64,000 bases of DNA from Furcasterigmium furcatum (Eukaryota; Ascomycota; Sordariomycetes; Glomerellales; Plectosphaerellaceae): the NCBI GenBank assembly GCA_001599815.1, contig BCIA01000001.1, forward strand, positions 6,592,978 through 6,656,977, written 5' to 3'. The translations under genes and the position numbers were made by a program. Below the pieces are notes generated by a model. The model was not told the origin of the DNA. It worked only from the letters and a program-made list of their open reading frames with translations, and did no database searches. Shown here in pieces: positions 29,670 through 41,501 of this stretch (position 1 is the first letter of the stretch; each line of letters opens with the position of its first letter).

Positions 29670-30603
29670 GGGTCAATGAGCTGATATCCGCGGCTCTAGC
29701 AAAAGATCACTTCACACAGGGGGGCAAACATACACTAATGGCAGTTGTGCTTCTGATGATCCTCGATGTCTTTGAGAGCGGTTCTGGTGCTTGGAGTTTG
29801 CACCTGGAAGGCGCCAGAAGGTTACTCAACGCTGGGGTCATGACCAGTACTTGCGAGTAGGATAGTAGCGTCCGAATGCTTCTCTATGAGGCTGCCATGC
29901 AAGTCTACTCATCTGACATTTAAAAAATTGCTTTAGTACTGAAAGTTTTTAATAAATTTTAGACGTTCGGCTCTTCCCTAGCGGAACCCGGAGCACTCAC
30001 AAGTGGATCTACGCTCTCAGTTACGTGGGCTATGGGACGTGCGGCCGTCACTAATAGGATGTCCTGTCGGCATTTTGTCAGCTGTGGAGGTCTTTGCAAC
30101 CAATATGTAGGCGCTTGAGATACCCTGCATTTTATTCGTCCATATGACATTTCAACCTGGGCTGAGAGCACGAGAGTGGAGTTTCGACATTGACATATGA
30201 TGCCCTAGTGCGTCTTGGCACGATTTGGAAACTCGCAGCTGATATATATGTCTGCTGCGTCCTCCGTGGTTCCATAACAAACACCACTGTTACTTTCGAA
30301 CCGTCACCTACTCAGGTACTGATAGCCGAGTACTCCTTCTTTGAGCGAAAGGACGATGAGATTATTAAGTGCTTAATGTGACCAACGTTTGTTGCCGGCA
30401 GTGCCAGCACCAGGCGTGAAGAGCGGCGCTGGGTACTGAACACGCTGCATCGGATCTGGAAAATTGGGCATTGTTCTAATGCTCGGAACGCGGTTGAATT
30501 TCTGGAAGCCATGTGGGAGAAACGCGATTGCAAAGAGTCTCCGACAGATGACCCAGCTGACTAGGATTGGATTCGCGAGCTTCAAAGGCTGAAAGGGTCT
30601 TGA
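29670..30603 (+). pseudogene. Zn(II)2Cys6 regulator relic (Fungal_trans_2 part)
   Basis: Recognisable pieces of a fungal regulator's transcription-factor domain. At 29672-29857: LLMILDVFESGSGAWSLHLEG-type sequence, the classic helix pair of this domain. At about 30190-30603: IWKLAADIYVC, then TRREERRWVLNTLHRIW, then EFLEAMWEKRD, and DWIRELQRLKG before a terminal TGA at 30601-30603. In-frame stops interrupt it at 29858-29860 (TAG), 30379-30381 (TGA) and 30562-30564 (TAG). The two segments are in different frames and no zinc cluster is visible upstream. The 30379 and 30562 stops can arise from CGA and TGG by C-to-T/G-to-A transitions, as RIP would produce. It lies just beyond the 3' end of the ABC transporter. 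Confidence 0.7.
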
Positions 30604-30947
30604 CTATTTATCTAAAAGTCTCGTAGAAATTATTCTTTCTACCCCCTTGACTTGCGGTCTGTGATATACTAGGAGGCATTGTGGTAAGTTCTTCTCTCGG
30701 ATGTGTTGAGTGGAATCTCGATCTCGATGGTACGCCACCAGTCAAAGGCAGAGAGAAGAGATACCTTTTCCACCGATGACAACTGTTGAAGGATGCTATT
30801 CGATGTCATGGTCAGGATCTGGTGTTGCGCGTGCGGACCGGGAGATTGCAAGGCGCTTCAGACCGTCTTACCTTCTTAAGAGTCTTCTCTAACAGATGTA
30901 TCGCCATCTCAGTTCAAATCTTTAACCCAGTAATGCTATCTCTTGAA
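30604..30947. other. Intergenic between regulator relic and ABC transporter 3' end
   Basis: No gene recognised in 344 bp. Confidence 0.5.
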
Positions 30948-33900
30948 TCACACCTCTCTGTCAAGCGACTGCGCCTCGCACATCTTAGCGTACATCCCAT
31001 TCATCCCAACCAGTTCCTCGTGCGTCCCCGCCTCGGCGATGCGGCCGTCGTGAAAGACGAAGATCTGGCTTGCCTGCCGCACCGTGGACAGGCGGTGCGC
31101 AACGGCAATCGTGATCCTGTCCCCGCTGGCAGCTTGCATCAGTGCGGCCTGGACGATGCGCTCCGACTCTGTGTCGAGGGCGCTCGTTGCTTCGTCGAGC
31201 AGAATGACATTCGGCTGCCTGATCAGGGCCCGGGCAATGGCGATGCGCTGCCTCTGCCCCCCGGACAGCTGGCTCCCGCTCGTCCCGCACGGGGTGTTCA
31301 AGCCCTCGGGAAGCGAAGAGACGAATTCCCAGGCGTTGGCAGCTCGGCACGCCTGCTCGAGGTCCTCGTCGGTGACGTCCGCTGAGGGGGATCCCTGCGC
31401 GATGTTCTCTCGTATCGACCCCGGGAATAGTGCTGGCTGTTGCTGGACGAGGGAAACATGTTGCCGGTATTTCATGGGGTTGATGGTTGTGAGAGGCGCT
31501 GAGTCGATGTTGATTGTTCCACTGACGGGATCGTAAAACCGCTCCAGCAGGGCGATCATGGTACTTTTGCCGCAGCCGGAAGCGCCAACGAATGCGACGA
31601 AGTCTCCGCGTTTTATCTTTCATTCGGTCAGTAACGGCACATATCCTCTGCATCCTGGCACTTACCTTCATGTTTATGCCTTTCAGGACTCGGTTACCCG
31701 GTGCCAAGGGGTAGGTAAACTGAACGTCGTCAAGTTCGTAGGAACTGCAACCGTTGGCAGGACCGGAGTCTTCATTTTCCTTCGTGGCTCGGATGGTGGG
31801 TTCCAGACTGGACAGCCAGAAGAAATAGTTCGCCGCTCCAATCGCCTTGGTGAAGCCTTGCAGAAACTGTGCATTAGTCGCATGTCGAAAGGAGGCAAGC
31901 CGTGGTAACTTACTGCTGGCAAAGCTGAACAAATTCCCGGCAGCCAATCCCGAGGAGTAGACCGCCATGAAAGAGACCATGAACTGGTAGAACGTGATCT
32001 CGCCGTCGTTCACGAGCTTGGATCCCCACCTAGAAGACGGTCAGCAGTCAGTCTGCATATTAGACAGGCCCCCAGAAACCCAGTTGCCTGGCTTCTTCCT
32101 GCTTCGATAGACAGTCATGACTATGTAAGAGAAAGAAACACGATACGTACCAGAAACCAAGTGCAAGAACAAATTGCTCGACGCTCTGAGTGAGAGAAAA
32201 CCAAATCATGACGTGGAAATTAGGGAAAGCACAGGCGTGTATAGCCGCGTCTAGCTCATCGGTGTACCGCTTCAGGACGCTGCTTTCAATGGCCAGGGAA
32301 GATACTGTACGTATGGCCAATATCGTCTCAGACGCAATTGACGCGCTCTGCGAGAAGGCCTTACTGATGATGTTGTTCAGCCTCGTCTCGAGCCTGATTC
32401 GAAGCCAGCCGGAAAGAAGGAGTGGCGGCAGTCCTACAAACACGCCGATAACTCCAACCTTCCAAGACACGACGAGAGACAAGATGCTGCAGGCAATGAC
32501 GCTGAAGGCAGCGATGATGACAAAAGAGATGTTGATGCCCATCAGTTCCAGGATGGCCTGGGGATGAGATTCGAGGCGGCTGTTGAGCGCTCCGACGGTA
32601 TTCTCAGGTCGATCGAAGAATCGCAGGTCTTGCCGAAGCAACGCAGACAGTATGTCTCTGCGCAACTTGGTGCTCAGGGTCTAGATACGTCAGGAAACAG
32701 TCTTTGGCTCAATTATCACCACGGGCTAGGGTTCAGCAAGACTTACCTGGCCTATGACATTCATCGTCCAGCCCAGTGCATAGTAGCAAGCGAGGCAACC
32801 GAGGGAGACGACGAAGAACATCAAAGAGAGAAAGTTCGCCCTAGACGTAGGATTCTCAGCGCCGAAGATGTCGACGATATTTCCCAGAAGCAACGCTTGT
32901 CCAGGATATAGCCCAGCTGAATCGAGCGCACAGTCAGCGGTGTTTTCTTAAAGAACGGCCGAGTAGGGATCTTACCGCCTCCGACACAGGCAAAAAATGC
33001 GAAAAGATACCATCCAGCCAGCTCAGGCGTCGCGCGGGAGAGCTGCCACAGGCAACCTATCAGACCGGACCCCTGGAACTTGTCGTGATCTTCACGATCT
33101 CCCAGGACCGCGAGCTGCTCTGCCTCCGCGGTACCCAGCTTCCTGAGTGTAGCGATGCGCTCAATTGCACCGTCGACTCTGTTTTCAGCCTCTTCGGACG
33201 ATGAAGTCTCTTCCAGAGAAGATTGGTTCTCTGCGGGCGCCAGGTTCTGCGCCTTGACGAGGGTGGAATAGATCCCACCCCGAGCCAGCAGCTCCGTGTG
33301 CGTGCCCTGCTCGGAAATACCGCCACTGGACATGACGACAATGTTGTCAGCGTTGCGTATGGTGGCGAGCTTGTGGGCAATCACAATGGTCGTGCGGTCC
33401 CGGGAGACACTATCCAGCGCCTTCTGCACAACGCCCTCGGCATGAGGATCCAAAGCGCTGGTGGCCTCATCGAGCAGAAGGATCCTAGGCTGCGAGATCA
33501 CGCTCCGAGCGATGGCGATCCTCTGCTTCTGTCCACCGGATAGAAGCCCGCCATGCTCGCCGACACGGCTGTAATATCCATCCGGAAGCTGTGTGATGAA
33601 GTCGTGCGCAAACGCCATTTTGGAGGCCTCGATGACCCGCTGCATCTGATCTTCATGGGAGTTGTGCTGCCAGGCGGTTGCAACCAGGCCATGGGCAATG
33701 TTTTCGAACACGGTTCCGTTGAACAGAACAGGCTCCTGGGAAAGTTAGCAAACAGAGTGTGAACGTTTCCGCTTGGAGGGACATACTTGTTGGACCAGCC
33801 GTATGTTCGTGCGAAGCCATCGCACGTTCAGGTCTCTAAGCTCGACTCCATCGATGGTGATGCTTCCGGCCAGGGCATCGTACCAGCGCTCGAGCAAACC

Positions 33901-35418
33901 GATGATGGTACTCTTTCCACAGCCGCTTGGGCCCTGAGAAACAGTCAATCAGAAGTGTCATCACGAGACAAGGATGTCACTTACAACCAAGGCTGTCACC
34001 TTACCTGCGGGGACGTTCAGCGTGAAGCCATCCAAGACCGTGACATCTGGACGTGTCGGGTAGCTGAACTTGACGTCGCTGAGTTGGATATCTCCCTGCA
34101 CCTTTTCTAGCGTCTTTCCCGAATCATCCAAGGCGTCAATTTCTGAGACTCTGTCGATCAATTTGAAAAGCTCAACTGCAGCGGTGGCGGATTTGCTAAA
34201 GGTTGCAATATTCGGCACGAGCATCATCAAAGTGGACGCGGCCACGATGACCGACATGAGAACACTACACCCAGTCAGCCTCTATAATTACGCAAGACCA
34301 AGCAGTAAGCAGCAAGGCACTCACGTGAAAACAGTACCAAGGTCGGCTTCGCCTCTGGTGACCATTGCGAAGCCTTGCCAGAATGCAAGGCCCATGCCGG
34401 CGTAGATCATGAAGTATTGGCCCCCGAACATGACACCATACATCCAGTTCTTCTTCATGCCTCGTCGGTATGCGTCTTCGAGAAAGCCGTTGTACTTTGC
34501 GAGAGTCCTGGACTGGAGGCTGAAGGCATGGATGGTTCGGATGTCGCCGAGCACGTTCTCGGCGTAGCTCGCAGCATCCGCGTAGACCTTGAAGAGTTTG
34601 GCATCCTGGGCCGCGTCGAAAGTTCCCGCGGTCCCGACAACGAGGAGGATTCCCGGGATGATGCAAATCAGTATCAAGGTGAGTTTCCACTGGGCGATAA
34701 AAGCAATGACGAAAGCCGCCGCGAAGGTGGAAATGGACTGGATGACGAGGCCGAGCTTCTCCCCGATACCCGACTGGATGAGCAGGCCGTTGGATGTGGC
34801 CTGCATGGAAATCGAGCCCGATACACCTCGATCGTAGAAGCCAACCTCCTGGCTGAAGGCGGCTCGAAGATAGGCGTACTGAATGTTTCGCACCAGATGG
34901 TACCCCACATAGGTCATGACCGAGGCGTAAAGATAGATTGAGAAGAAGCGGACGATACCGATATAGACGAAGTAAAGACTGCCATCAAAGATTTGTTAGT
35001 TCAACTCTAGGTAGACGAAGGGGCATGGGACAGCCGGGAGAACTCACGCAGTTGTGCTCACAGCGTCCATGAAGCCTGACCCTCCAGACGATGCCGTGAC
35101 ATCTTCGAGTAGCCTGATGAATTGGCCGAGTATAACATTCACCATTGCCTGAGCGACGCCTGCAGTAATGGCGGCGACTGTAGAGGTGGCCAGGAGCAAG
35201 TATAGTTTGGGAGTACCGAAAGAAAAGACCCTCTGCCAGCCGGGGGCTAGGTTAGTGATAATTCCGCAAAGGGGAAACAAAAATCGAAGTCGTACCAGAA
35301 ATCCTTTAAAGGCAGATGGCTGCTTTGGTTCAGGGACCTCTTCCGGCAAACTGGCGACCGCATCGTTCGAGGAGCTTGCACCCTCTTGCTTCTCGTCTTG
35401 GGAAGTCGAGCCGGCCAT
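30948..35418 (-). CDS. Full-length ABCB (P-glycoprotein/MDR-type) transporter
   Basis: Eleven exons: 35418-35296, 35232-35048, 34978-34325, 34264-33985, 33933-33787, 33735-32976, 32916-32747, 32680-32151, 32029-31914, 31856-31666, 31616-30948. They sum to 1275 codons including stop (1274 residues), the normal size for (TM6-NBD)2. NBD1: Walker A GPSGCGKST (415-423), signature LSGGQKQR (from 528), Walker B ILLLDEATSALD. NBD2: GASGCGKST (1063-1071), LSGGQRQR (from 1169), VILLDEATSALD. Both halves look catalytically intact. It exports lipophilic drugs, phytotoxins or metabolites at the plasma membrane. Intron 1 (63 bp) is open in frame, so retention would not be obvious. The 121-bp intron at 32030-32150 is twice the others. 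A zinc-cluster regulator is divergent 605 bp upstream and may control it. Confidence 0.93.
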
Positions 35419-36023
35419 TGTGATGATGGCTTATTGGTGAGAAACCGGGCACTTTGAAACGAAAAATAAGACGAATTTTTAAATTAAAGTCGTTCTGCTA
35501 TGGGCGTTAAGTTGAAAGGAAGGAAATACGGCAGCGAGATGAGACACAGGAGAGATTTGGGGCCTCTGCCCTTTCATATGTGCCCTTCTCTTTTATTTGC
35601 CCCATTCCTCCGTCTCCTTCGGATGGACCAGGAGTAATCTCAATTCTAGACAGGATCGTTCTGCTGATCGTTGTGTTAAAACGAAGACGCGGACATGGAC
35701 AACTGAAAATGGCCGTTCTCCGCATCGGTGTCAAGGGGCATCACCGCCGCGGGGAGAGACGGAGTGCGGATGCTTGGCGGCCCGCAAGTCCGTGTTCCGG
35801 CCTCTCATTAGCAGCACTGGACGGGCCGGGCGCATCGGATCTGTCCCACGTCTTCTCTTCCTCCCTCTTCGCTCTCTTACGGACATATACACTTCACCGC
35901 ACTCCCGTTCAGAGACTTGTGAGCCTGTTTTATGCGCCCTGCCATTGAGCCCGTCTCCCGTTCCCCGCTCGAAGCCCCGCCCCCCGCCCGGAGCAGCACG
36001 GCGGCGCTCCGCCCACCTCAGCA
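35419..36023. promoter_or_regulatory. Divergent promoter of ABC transporter and regulator
   Basis: 605 bp with pyrimidine-rich stretches (for example around 35590-35620 and 35850-35880). No gene recognised; it probably serves both flanking genes. Confidence 0.5.
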
Positions 36024-38589
36024 ATGTCTTTCAACAGCCCTGGGGATGATGTGCCAATCGGCGACGATGACACGTACTCGTACAGCGCCAATGAGGACGA
36101 AGATACAGCAGGGTGTTCCTTAGAGCAAGAAGGTCTGGCGACTGAGAAGACGGCTGTATGTAACTGGCTTCACCTCACCAGATGATGCCGAGACACTGAC
36201 CCCTTCGGCAGTGCGAGCGATGCCGCCGGCGAAAGGTACAAGACCCTTGACGCACGAACTGTACAGAGGTTCTAACATCCTGCGACTGCCGTCAAGATCA
36301 AGTGCGATCGGATTAACCCCTGCAGCCACTGTACGCGAGCAAAATCGCAATGTTTGTTCCCCGAGCGTCGGAAGCCCTTGGCGAAGCGCCAGAGGGTCTT
36401 GATATCCAACATCTAGTAAGTTTTCTACTCGCCCTGATATCTGACGCCCGTTGACTGAGCCGCCCGCAGTGAAAGCAGGATGGAGCACATTTCTCGGAAG
36501 ATCGACCAACTGACTGAGATGATGGAGCGCCAAAGTCATCTCGACAGTGAACCGAGGCACAGCGCAGACCCTCCAGCAAAGGCTCCGATCGACACATACC
36601 CACATGCAGTTGCCGAAAAGAAGGAAAACGTCACTCATAATGCTCGCAACATTTCCTTCGCCGAGCAAGAGGAGATCGACACCTCGCTCTTTGCTCAAGC
36701 CATTGTGGCGACGAAGTTTCTGGAAGATGTCGTCAAAACCGATCAGGATCCCCGGTCAAGGAGCGTTGCCCATGAAATGAGCTCGGTCCTGGAAATTCTA
36801 CAAGCTGTTGTTGACTCTCAACGACGGCGAAAAGAGGTACATGACACCAGCCCGCCATTCGCCAGGCCGCTCCCTCCTGGAACCAGCACCAGAGACCTCC
36901 CGCTTCCGCCCATTGCCAAGGTCATGGCCTGTCTGAGAATGGCTCAAGGTACGCGCCGGCTCATGGCTCTATGATCGTCCTTTCACCGCTCCGGGAATTG
37001 CTGACCATCAATTTCAAGAACATCCTCGCATCCAGCAGGTATTCTGGACGCGGGACTTTATATCCCTGGCAGACTTCACCGCATACGTCATCAAGGTCTG
37101 CTCGCCGGGGCCTGCTGACGCCACGGACGCGGAGCTCATCATCGTCAACATGGGTCTTTATCTGCTGTTCTCCGAGTGTGCCATGGTGGTGAGCCCCCGC
37201 GAAGCGCAGAAGGACTTCAACGAGCAAGCACAGCTCTGCCGAAACAGCCTCGAGATCGTTCTCTCGAATCTCAGCTTCTACATGCCCCCGACAACCGACT
37301 CTATCTTCGCAATGTACATGGCGGTGAGTTGGATGCGCACGTGTCAGCAGCGGCATTTCTAATAACTTGGACGCTCAGACTCTATACTGCTTTCAACGGA
37401 GCAAGCTCTCCACTGCATGGATGTTCATCTCCAGGGCCTCGCTGCTGGCCCAGGAGCTGGGCCTTCACAGCAGTTCGACCATGGCCAACGAGACCCCCGA
37501 GAACAGGAATCGCAAAAGCCACTTATTCTGGGCTGTCTACTGCTTTGAGAAATCGATGTCCCTCCGCCTGGCCAGGTCTTCGACCATCCGAGACCACGAG
37601 ATCACAATACCGAAGCCTGTCACGCTGTCGAAGACAAGGATTGGGCCACACGCCGATCTGCCAGACTTGGTCGAGGCCTCTCGCATATATGGCCGCTTTT
37701 ACGATGAGGTCTTCAGCCCGAGCGCATTTTCCCAGCCGGCGGACATCCGCGCCTCGCGTGTCAATACTCTAGCGATGGAATGGGAGGCGCTCATGGCGTC
37801 CCGCGCGAGAAGTCAGGTTCGTTCACGCTCTGCCTACTCTGGACGTGCAGGCGCTGACACTTTCCCCAGAAACAATTGGAGCAATCAGTTGAATACCAAA
37901 CGCAGCCCGGCCTGCTCAAGTTCATCCAGCATGCCTCCAACGTAGGCGACCTCTCCGTCCTGACGACGATCCACAGAATCAGGCCCAACCGCTCTACACC
38001 CGGCGCCTCTGTCTCGATGGAGTGTAATTCCACCGCGAGAGCCGCCCTGCGAGAACACACAGAGTGCATCATCCTCCTGCGGAACGAAGAGCTCTGGTCT
38101 GCCCATTTTGACCTGTGGGTTAACGGCGCCATGCTGCTGTCACCGTTCATACCTTTCAACATCGTCTTCTGCAACGTCGTCGAGACGGCAGATCAGGCTG
38201 GTTTGGATAGTCTGAAGGCTCTCGTCGATGCTCTTGACGCGTTGTCGCAGACACCGCGGTACTCGTCATGCGCGAAACAGCTCCGCGTCTTCAAAGCCCT
38301 GCATAGCGTGGCGGCGAAGTACGTCGAGATCAAGGTCCGGCCGCCGTTTGGCAGTCTGGCGATTTGCCCGCCGCCGGTGGAGGGGCCCGCGTACGCAGGG
38401 GACATCGCCGAGGATACAAAGCCGCAAGGGGCCCTGTCGGACGGTTTCGTGCTTCCATCCGTCCCGGCTGTACTCGAGAGTCAGAGCTGGGCTGATTTCA
38501 GCGGGATGGAACTCGACCCTCTCGGGACGCAGTTGGGGAACTGGTTCCAGGACGGGAGCGAGATGACGAGCTTTCTGGATGAGACATAG
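36024..38589 (+). CDS. Zn(II)2Cys6 transcription factor (Fungal_trans domain)
   Basis: Seven exons: 36024-36155, 36212-36235 (24 nt), 36297-36415, 36470-36948, 37019-37323, 37379-37816, 37870-38589; 738 residues. Exon 2 encodes only CERCRRRK, and the cluster continues in exon 3 (IKCDRINPCSHCTRAKSQC), giving C-x2-C-x6-C-x5-C-x2-C-x6-C. A coiled dimerisation helix follows (MEHISRKIDQLTEMMERQ). The middle homology region contains AWMFISRASLLAQELGLH and FWAVYCFEKSMSLRL. It is a nuclear regulator, divergent from an ABCB pump, an arrangement typical of pump regulators. Two acceptors (36296 and 37018) are AAG rather than CAG/TAG but are required by frame and protein pattern. Confidence 0.88.
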
Positions 38590-39586
38590 TGCTGAAGATT
38601 CGTGGCAAGTGTTCTCAGCAGCGTATGGTGGCTGGAAGCTGTGCCGCTGACAGGCTGCGAAGAAGGACTACTTCTCCTTGATCGGATGCGCGACGTAGAT
38701 CCAGGGCAGAAGCCATGCAGAATCGAAGGACTGCATGATCTGGCGCAGGCTTGGTCCAGGCCAGCTGATCGGCGGGCTTCTTCGCGGAATCGCCTGGACG
38801 TTCTCCCTCGCGTCGAGTTCTTCGGGATGAGCACACGCCGTTGCTGGTGCCAACAGCCCTGGAGCGGTCTTGGATCAAGCATTCTGAACATTGCGCTCGG
38901 ACTCTCTGACCCCCCGGCAACATGCAGAGCCGTTGGCGCTTGCGGCATTTTGCAGGCCGGCTCGTCGCTACGGTGGAAGGCCAAGAGGGCCGGAGGATCA
39001 TTTTAGCGTGTCTTCCGGAGCAATCCGAGAGGCCCCAGAGGCTTAGTGCTGAACATCATTGCTTGTGTGGGTGATCGACTTCGTCCTGAGACATCCATGA
39101 TCAAGCGGTGCTGCCGATACTACCGATATACCGATATACCGGCGCGACAACTCTTCACTCATCAAGTACCATCTGTACAGACTGGGCTTCGTGTCATACC
39201 CAAGCCCTAAAGAACATTGCAGGAGATGGACAGGGGGCGGCAGGCAGTTTCTTGCGAAGCCACTGACACCCCTGGACACGCATCCGTGATCGACAACGCC
39301 CGCCCGAATCTGTGCCAACAAAGAAACGGTGACAGTCCCAACGACGACCCCAGCCCTTCGGCTAATCTTCAAACCCCTGTGCCAAGACTGGCCCATATCC
39401 TGCTGGACACGTGGTGCGGGGTTGGTTGACGGATTCAGATCATTGCTACATTGCAGGACTCTTCATCTTTTTGTGCTGCATCATCTCACCCGTGGTACTA
39501 CAACCTGTACACAAGCAACATTCATACTTGCCCCGAACACCGAGCACGCATAGTTGGGAACCTGTTGTCCGCGATACGCCGCAACA
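38590..39586. other. Intergenic, 1 kb, no gene recognised
   Basis: GC content stays coding-like to about 39000 and frames are open on both strands (38602-39006), but no domain or family motif is recognisable. The part close to 39586 is the methyltransferase promoter. Confidence 0.5.
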
Positions 39587-41136
39587 ATGGCCACAGAAGA
39601 GTCCCCGGCCATCCAGCCTGATACGCAGCCGCTGGTCAGTCAGTCCACGCCTGGCCCGCCCGTCAGGTGTCTCGACACACCGCCCGGGTAGCTAATCCCC
39701 CCGTCTCGACAGGCTGCCGACGAGTTCGATGCCGACTCGGTCCTCTCAGAGGTTTGTGCCCTCTCTCCCGAGGAGTGCGCATTGTCTAACAGCTCGCAGC
39801 CCGTCTCCGCCGGACTCACCTCTCTGCGCTCGAGCGCGCTCAACTGGCGTGTTGAGAATGGCCGCACGTATCACGCCATAAGCGATGGGAGTGAGTATTC
39901 TTGGCGCTCTCTACGCGCATGAGACTGTCACTGACGGTGATTCTCGCTCGATAGAGTACGCTTTTCCCAACGACGATAGGGAGCTGGACCGCCTCGGTAA
40001 GATCAGTCACCGCTGGATGTCCCGAGTTCTCCTCGCTCACGTGCCTTTCGTTGCCAGACTTGCAACACAACATGTGGATTCTTACCCTTCGTGGAAAGCT
40101 GTGTCTGTCTCCCAAGGAGAGGGGAGCCAAGCGTGTCCTAGACGCCGGCACGGGCACTGGCATCTGGGCCATTGAGTACGGTAAGCGCTGCCCTGTTGGT
40201 CTGTTGCCCCATGTGAACGTCTCGCTGACAGCGTACCAGCGGATATGCATCCCGAAGCAGAGGTACTTCATCTCCTTCTCAGTGCCATGGGTCTCGAGCT
40301 CACGTGAAATAGGTCATCGGTGTTGACCTGAGCCCGGTCCAACCTTCGCTGTACGCTCAACTTCCATCTTACCTTGCCTCTATCCCGCCAGTACTCACCA
40401 TAATCACAGGGTGCCGCCCAACTGCCAGTTCGAGATTGACGATATCGAGAAGGAGTGGACTTGGCCAGCCCCCTTCGACTTCATTTTCGCCCGCCTCCTG
40501 ACCGGAAGTCTCGTCGAGTACGAAGAGTTCGTCAAGAAGGCCTACGAGTACGTCCCCTCCCACCCCCTTCCGTAGCCACGAACCCTCACACGCCCCCAGC
40601 AACCTCGAGCCCGGCGGCTACCTCGAGCTGCAAGAAGTCGGCCTCCCCTACCAGTCCGACGACGGCACCCTTTCCGAGGAGAGCGACCTCGCCAAGTACG
40701 GCCACCTGTTCAAGTCAGCCCTCGCCAAGGCCGGGCGCCCCATGGTCGGCGGCGACGAACTCGAGGGCTGGCTCCGCAAGGCCGGCTTCGTCAACATCCA
40801 GCGAACCGACCTCCGCTGGCCCCTCAACACCTGGCCCCAGGACAAGCACTACAAGGAGATCGGCCAGTGGTGCCACTACAACGCCGACTCGGGCCTCGAG
40901 GGCCTCTCGCTCGCCCTCTTCACCCGCATCCACGGATGGACGAAGGAGGAGACGCTCCTCTTCTGCTCCAAGGTCAGGAAGGACTTCCGCGACCGCAGCA
41001 TCCACGCATACTCGCCCGTGTAAGTACAACCCCTGCGGGGTGTCGGACGGGAGGTGCTGACGTTTGTAGCAATGTGCTCTACGCCCAGAAGCCGGAGGCG
41101 CCCAAGGCGCCGGAGGAGGCTCCCGCCAGCTCGTGA
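39587..41136 (+). CDS. LaeA-like SAM-dependent methyltransferase
   Basis: Ten exons: 39587-39634, 39713-39751, 39800-39890, 39955-39996, 40058-40180, 40240-40262 (23 nt), 40313-40350, 40410-40547, 40600-41019, 41070-41136; 342 residues with every junction in phase. The class I methyltransferase fold is clear: motif I VLDAGTGTGIWAIEY, motif II VIGVDLSPVQPS, post-II FDFIFARLLTG and LEPGGYLELQE. The N-terminal RVENGRTYHAISDGKYAFPND block is that of the LaeA/UMTA family, known as secondary-metabolism and development regulators or as pathway methyltransferases. It is unusually intron-dense (nine introns in about 1 kb of coding). It could modify a metabolite exported by the neighbouring ABC pump; this is inference. 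Confidence 0.87.
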
Positions 41137-41501
41137 GCTGGGGATGAGAGATTCCCCCGTCATTGATATCCAAGGTTGGACACAGTCCCTTCATGTTGCT
41201 TCAAATGCATTTTGTCAAGCGGTTGTTCAGATGAGTATGAGAGCCGGCGGGCTATCAGTCCCAGCCCGGCTGTATAGATTGTGCGAACGTCGGCGGTCAA
41301 GCGAGTGTATTGGGGCCGGAGTCGTGGAGTTTCTTCTCTCCCTCGTCCTTTTCCCGGTCAGTCATAGCGAAGTGGAAACCGCTGCACACCGCAGCCAAGA
41401 CTGGAGAGCTGAGCAGAACAGATCCAAAAATGCGTGTCAATTCCACAGGCTGAACTATGTCGTCTAGTCTATATGCTGTCATTATGTCATGCCGCTATGC
41501 G
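41137..41501. other. Convergent intergenic space
   Basis: 3' flanks of the methyltransferase and ferric reductase. Nothing else recognised. Confidence 0.55.

Noticed and set aside
38602..39006. Open frames on both strands beyond the regulator gene
   Set aside because: Open by composition only. No domain, signal peptide or conserved motif was seen.
39116..39146. Short CGATATAC repeats before the methyltransferase
   Set aside because: Only two to three imperfect copies, too little to call a functional repeat.
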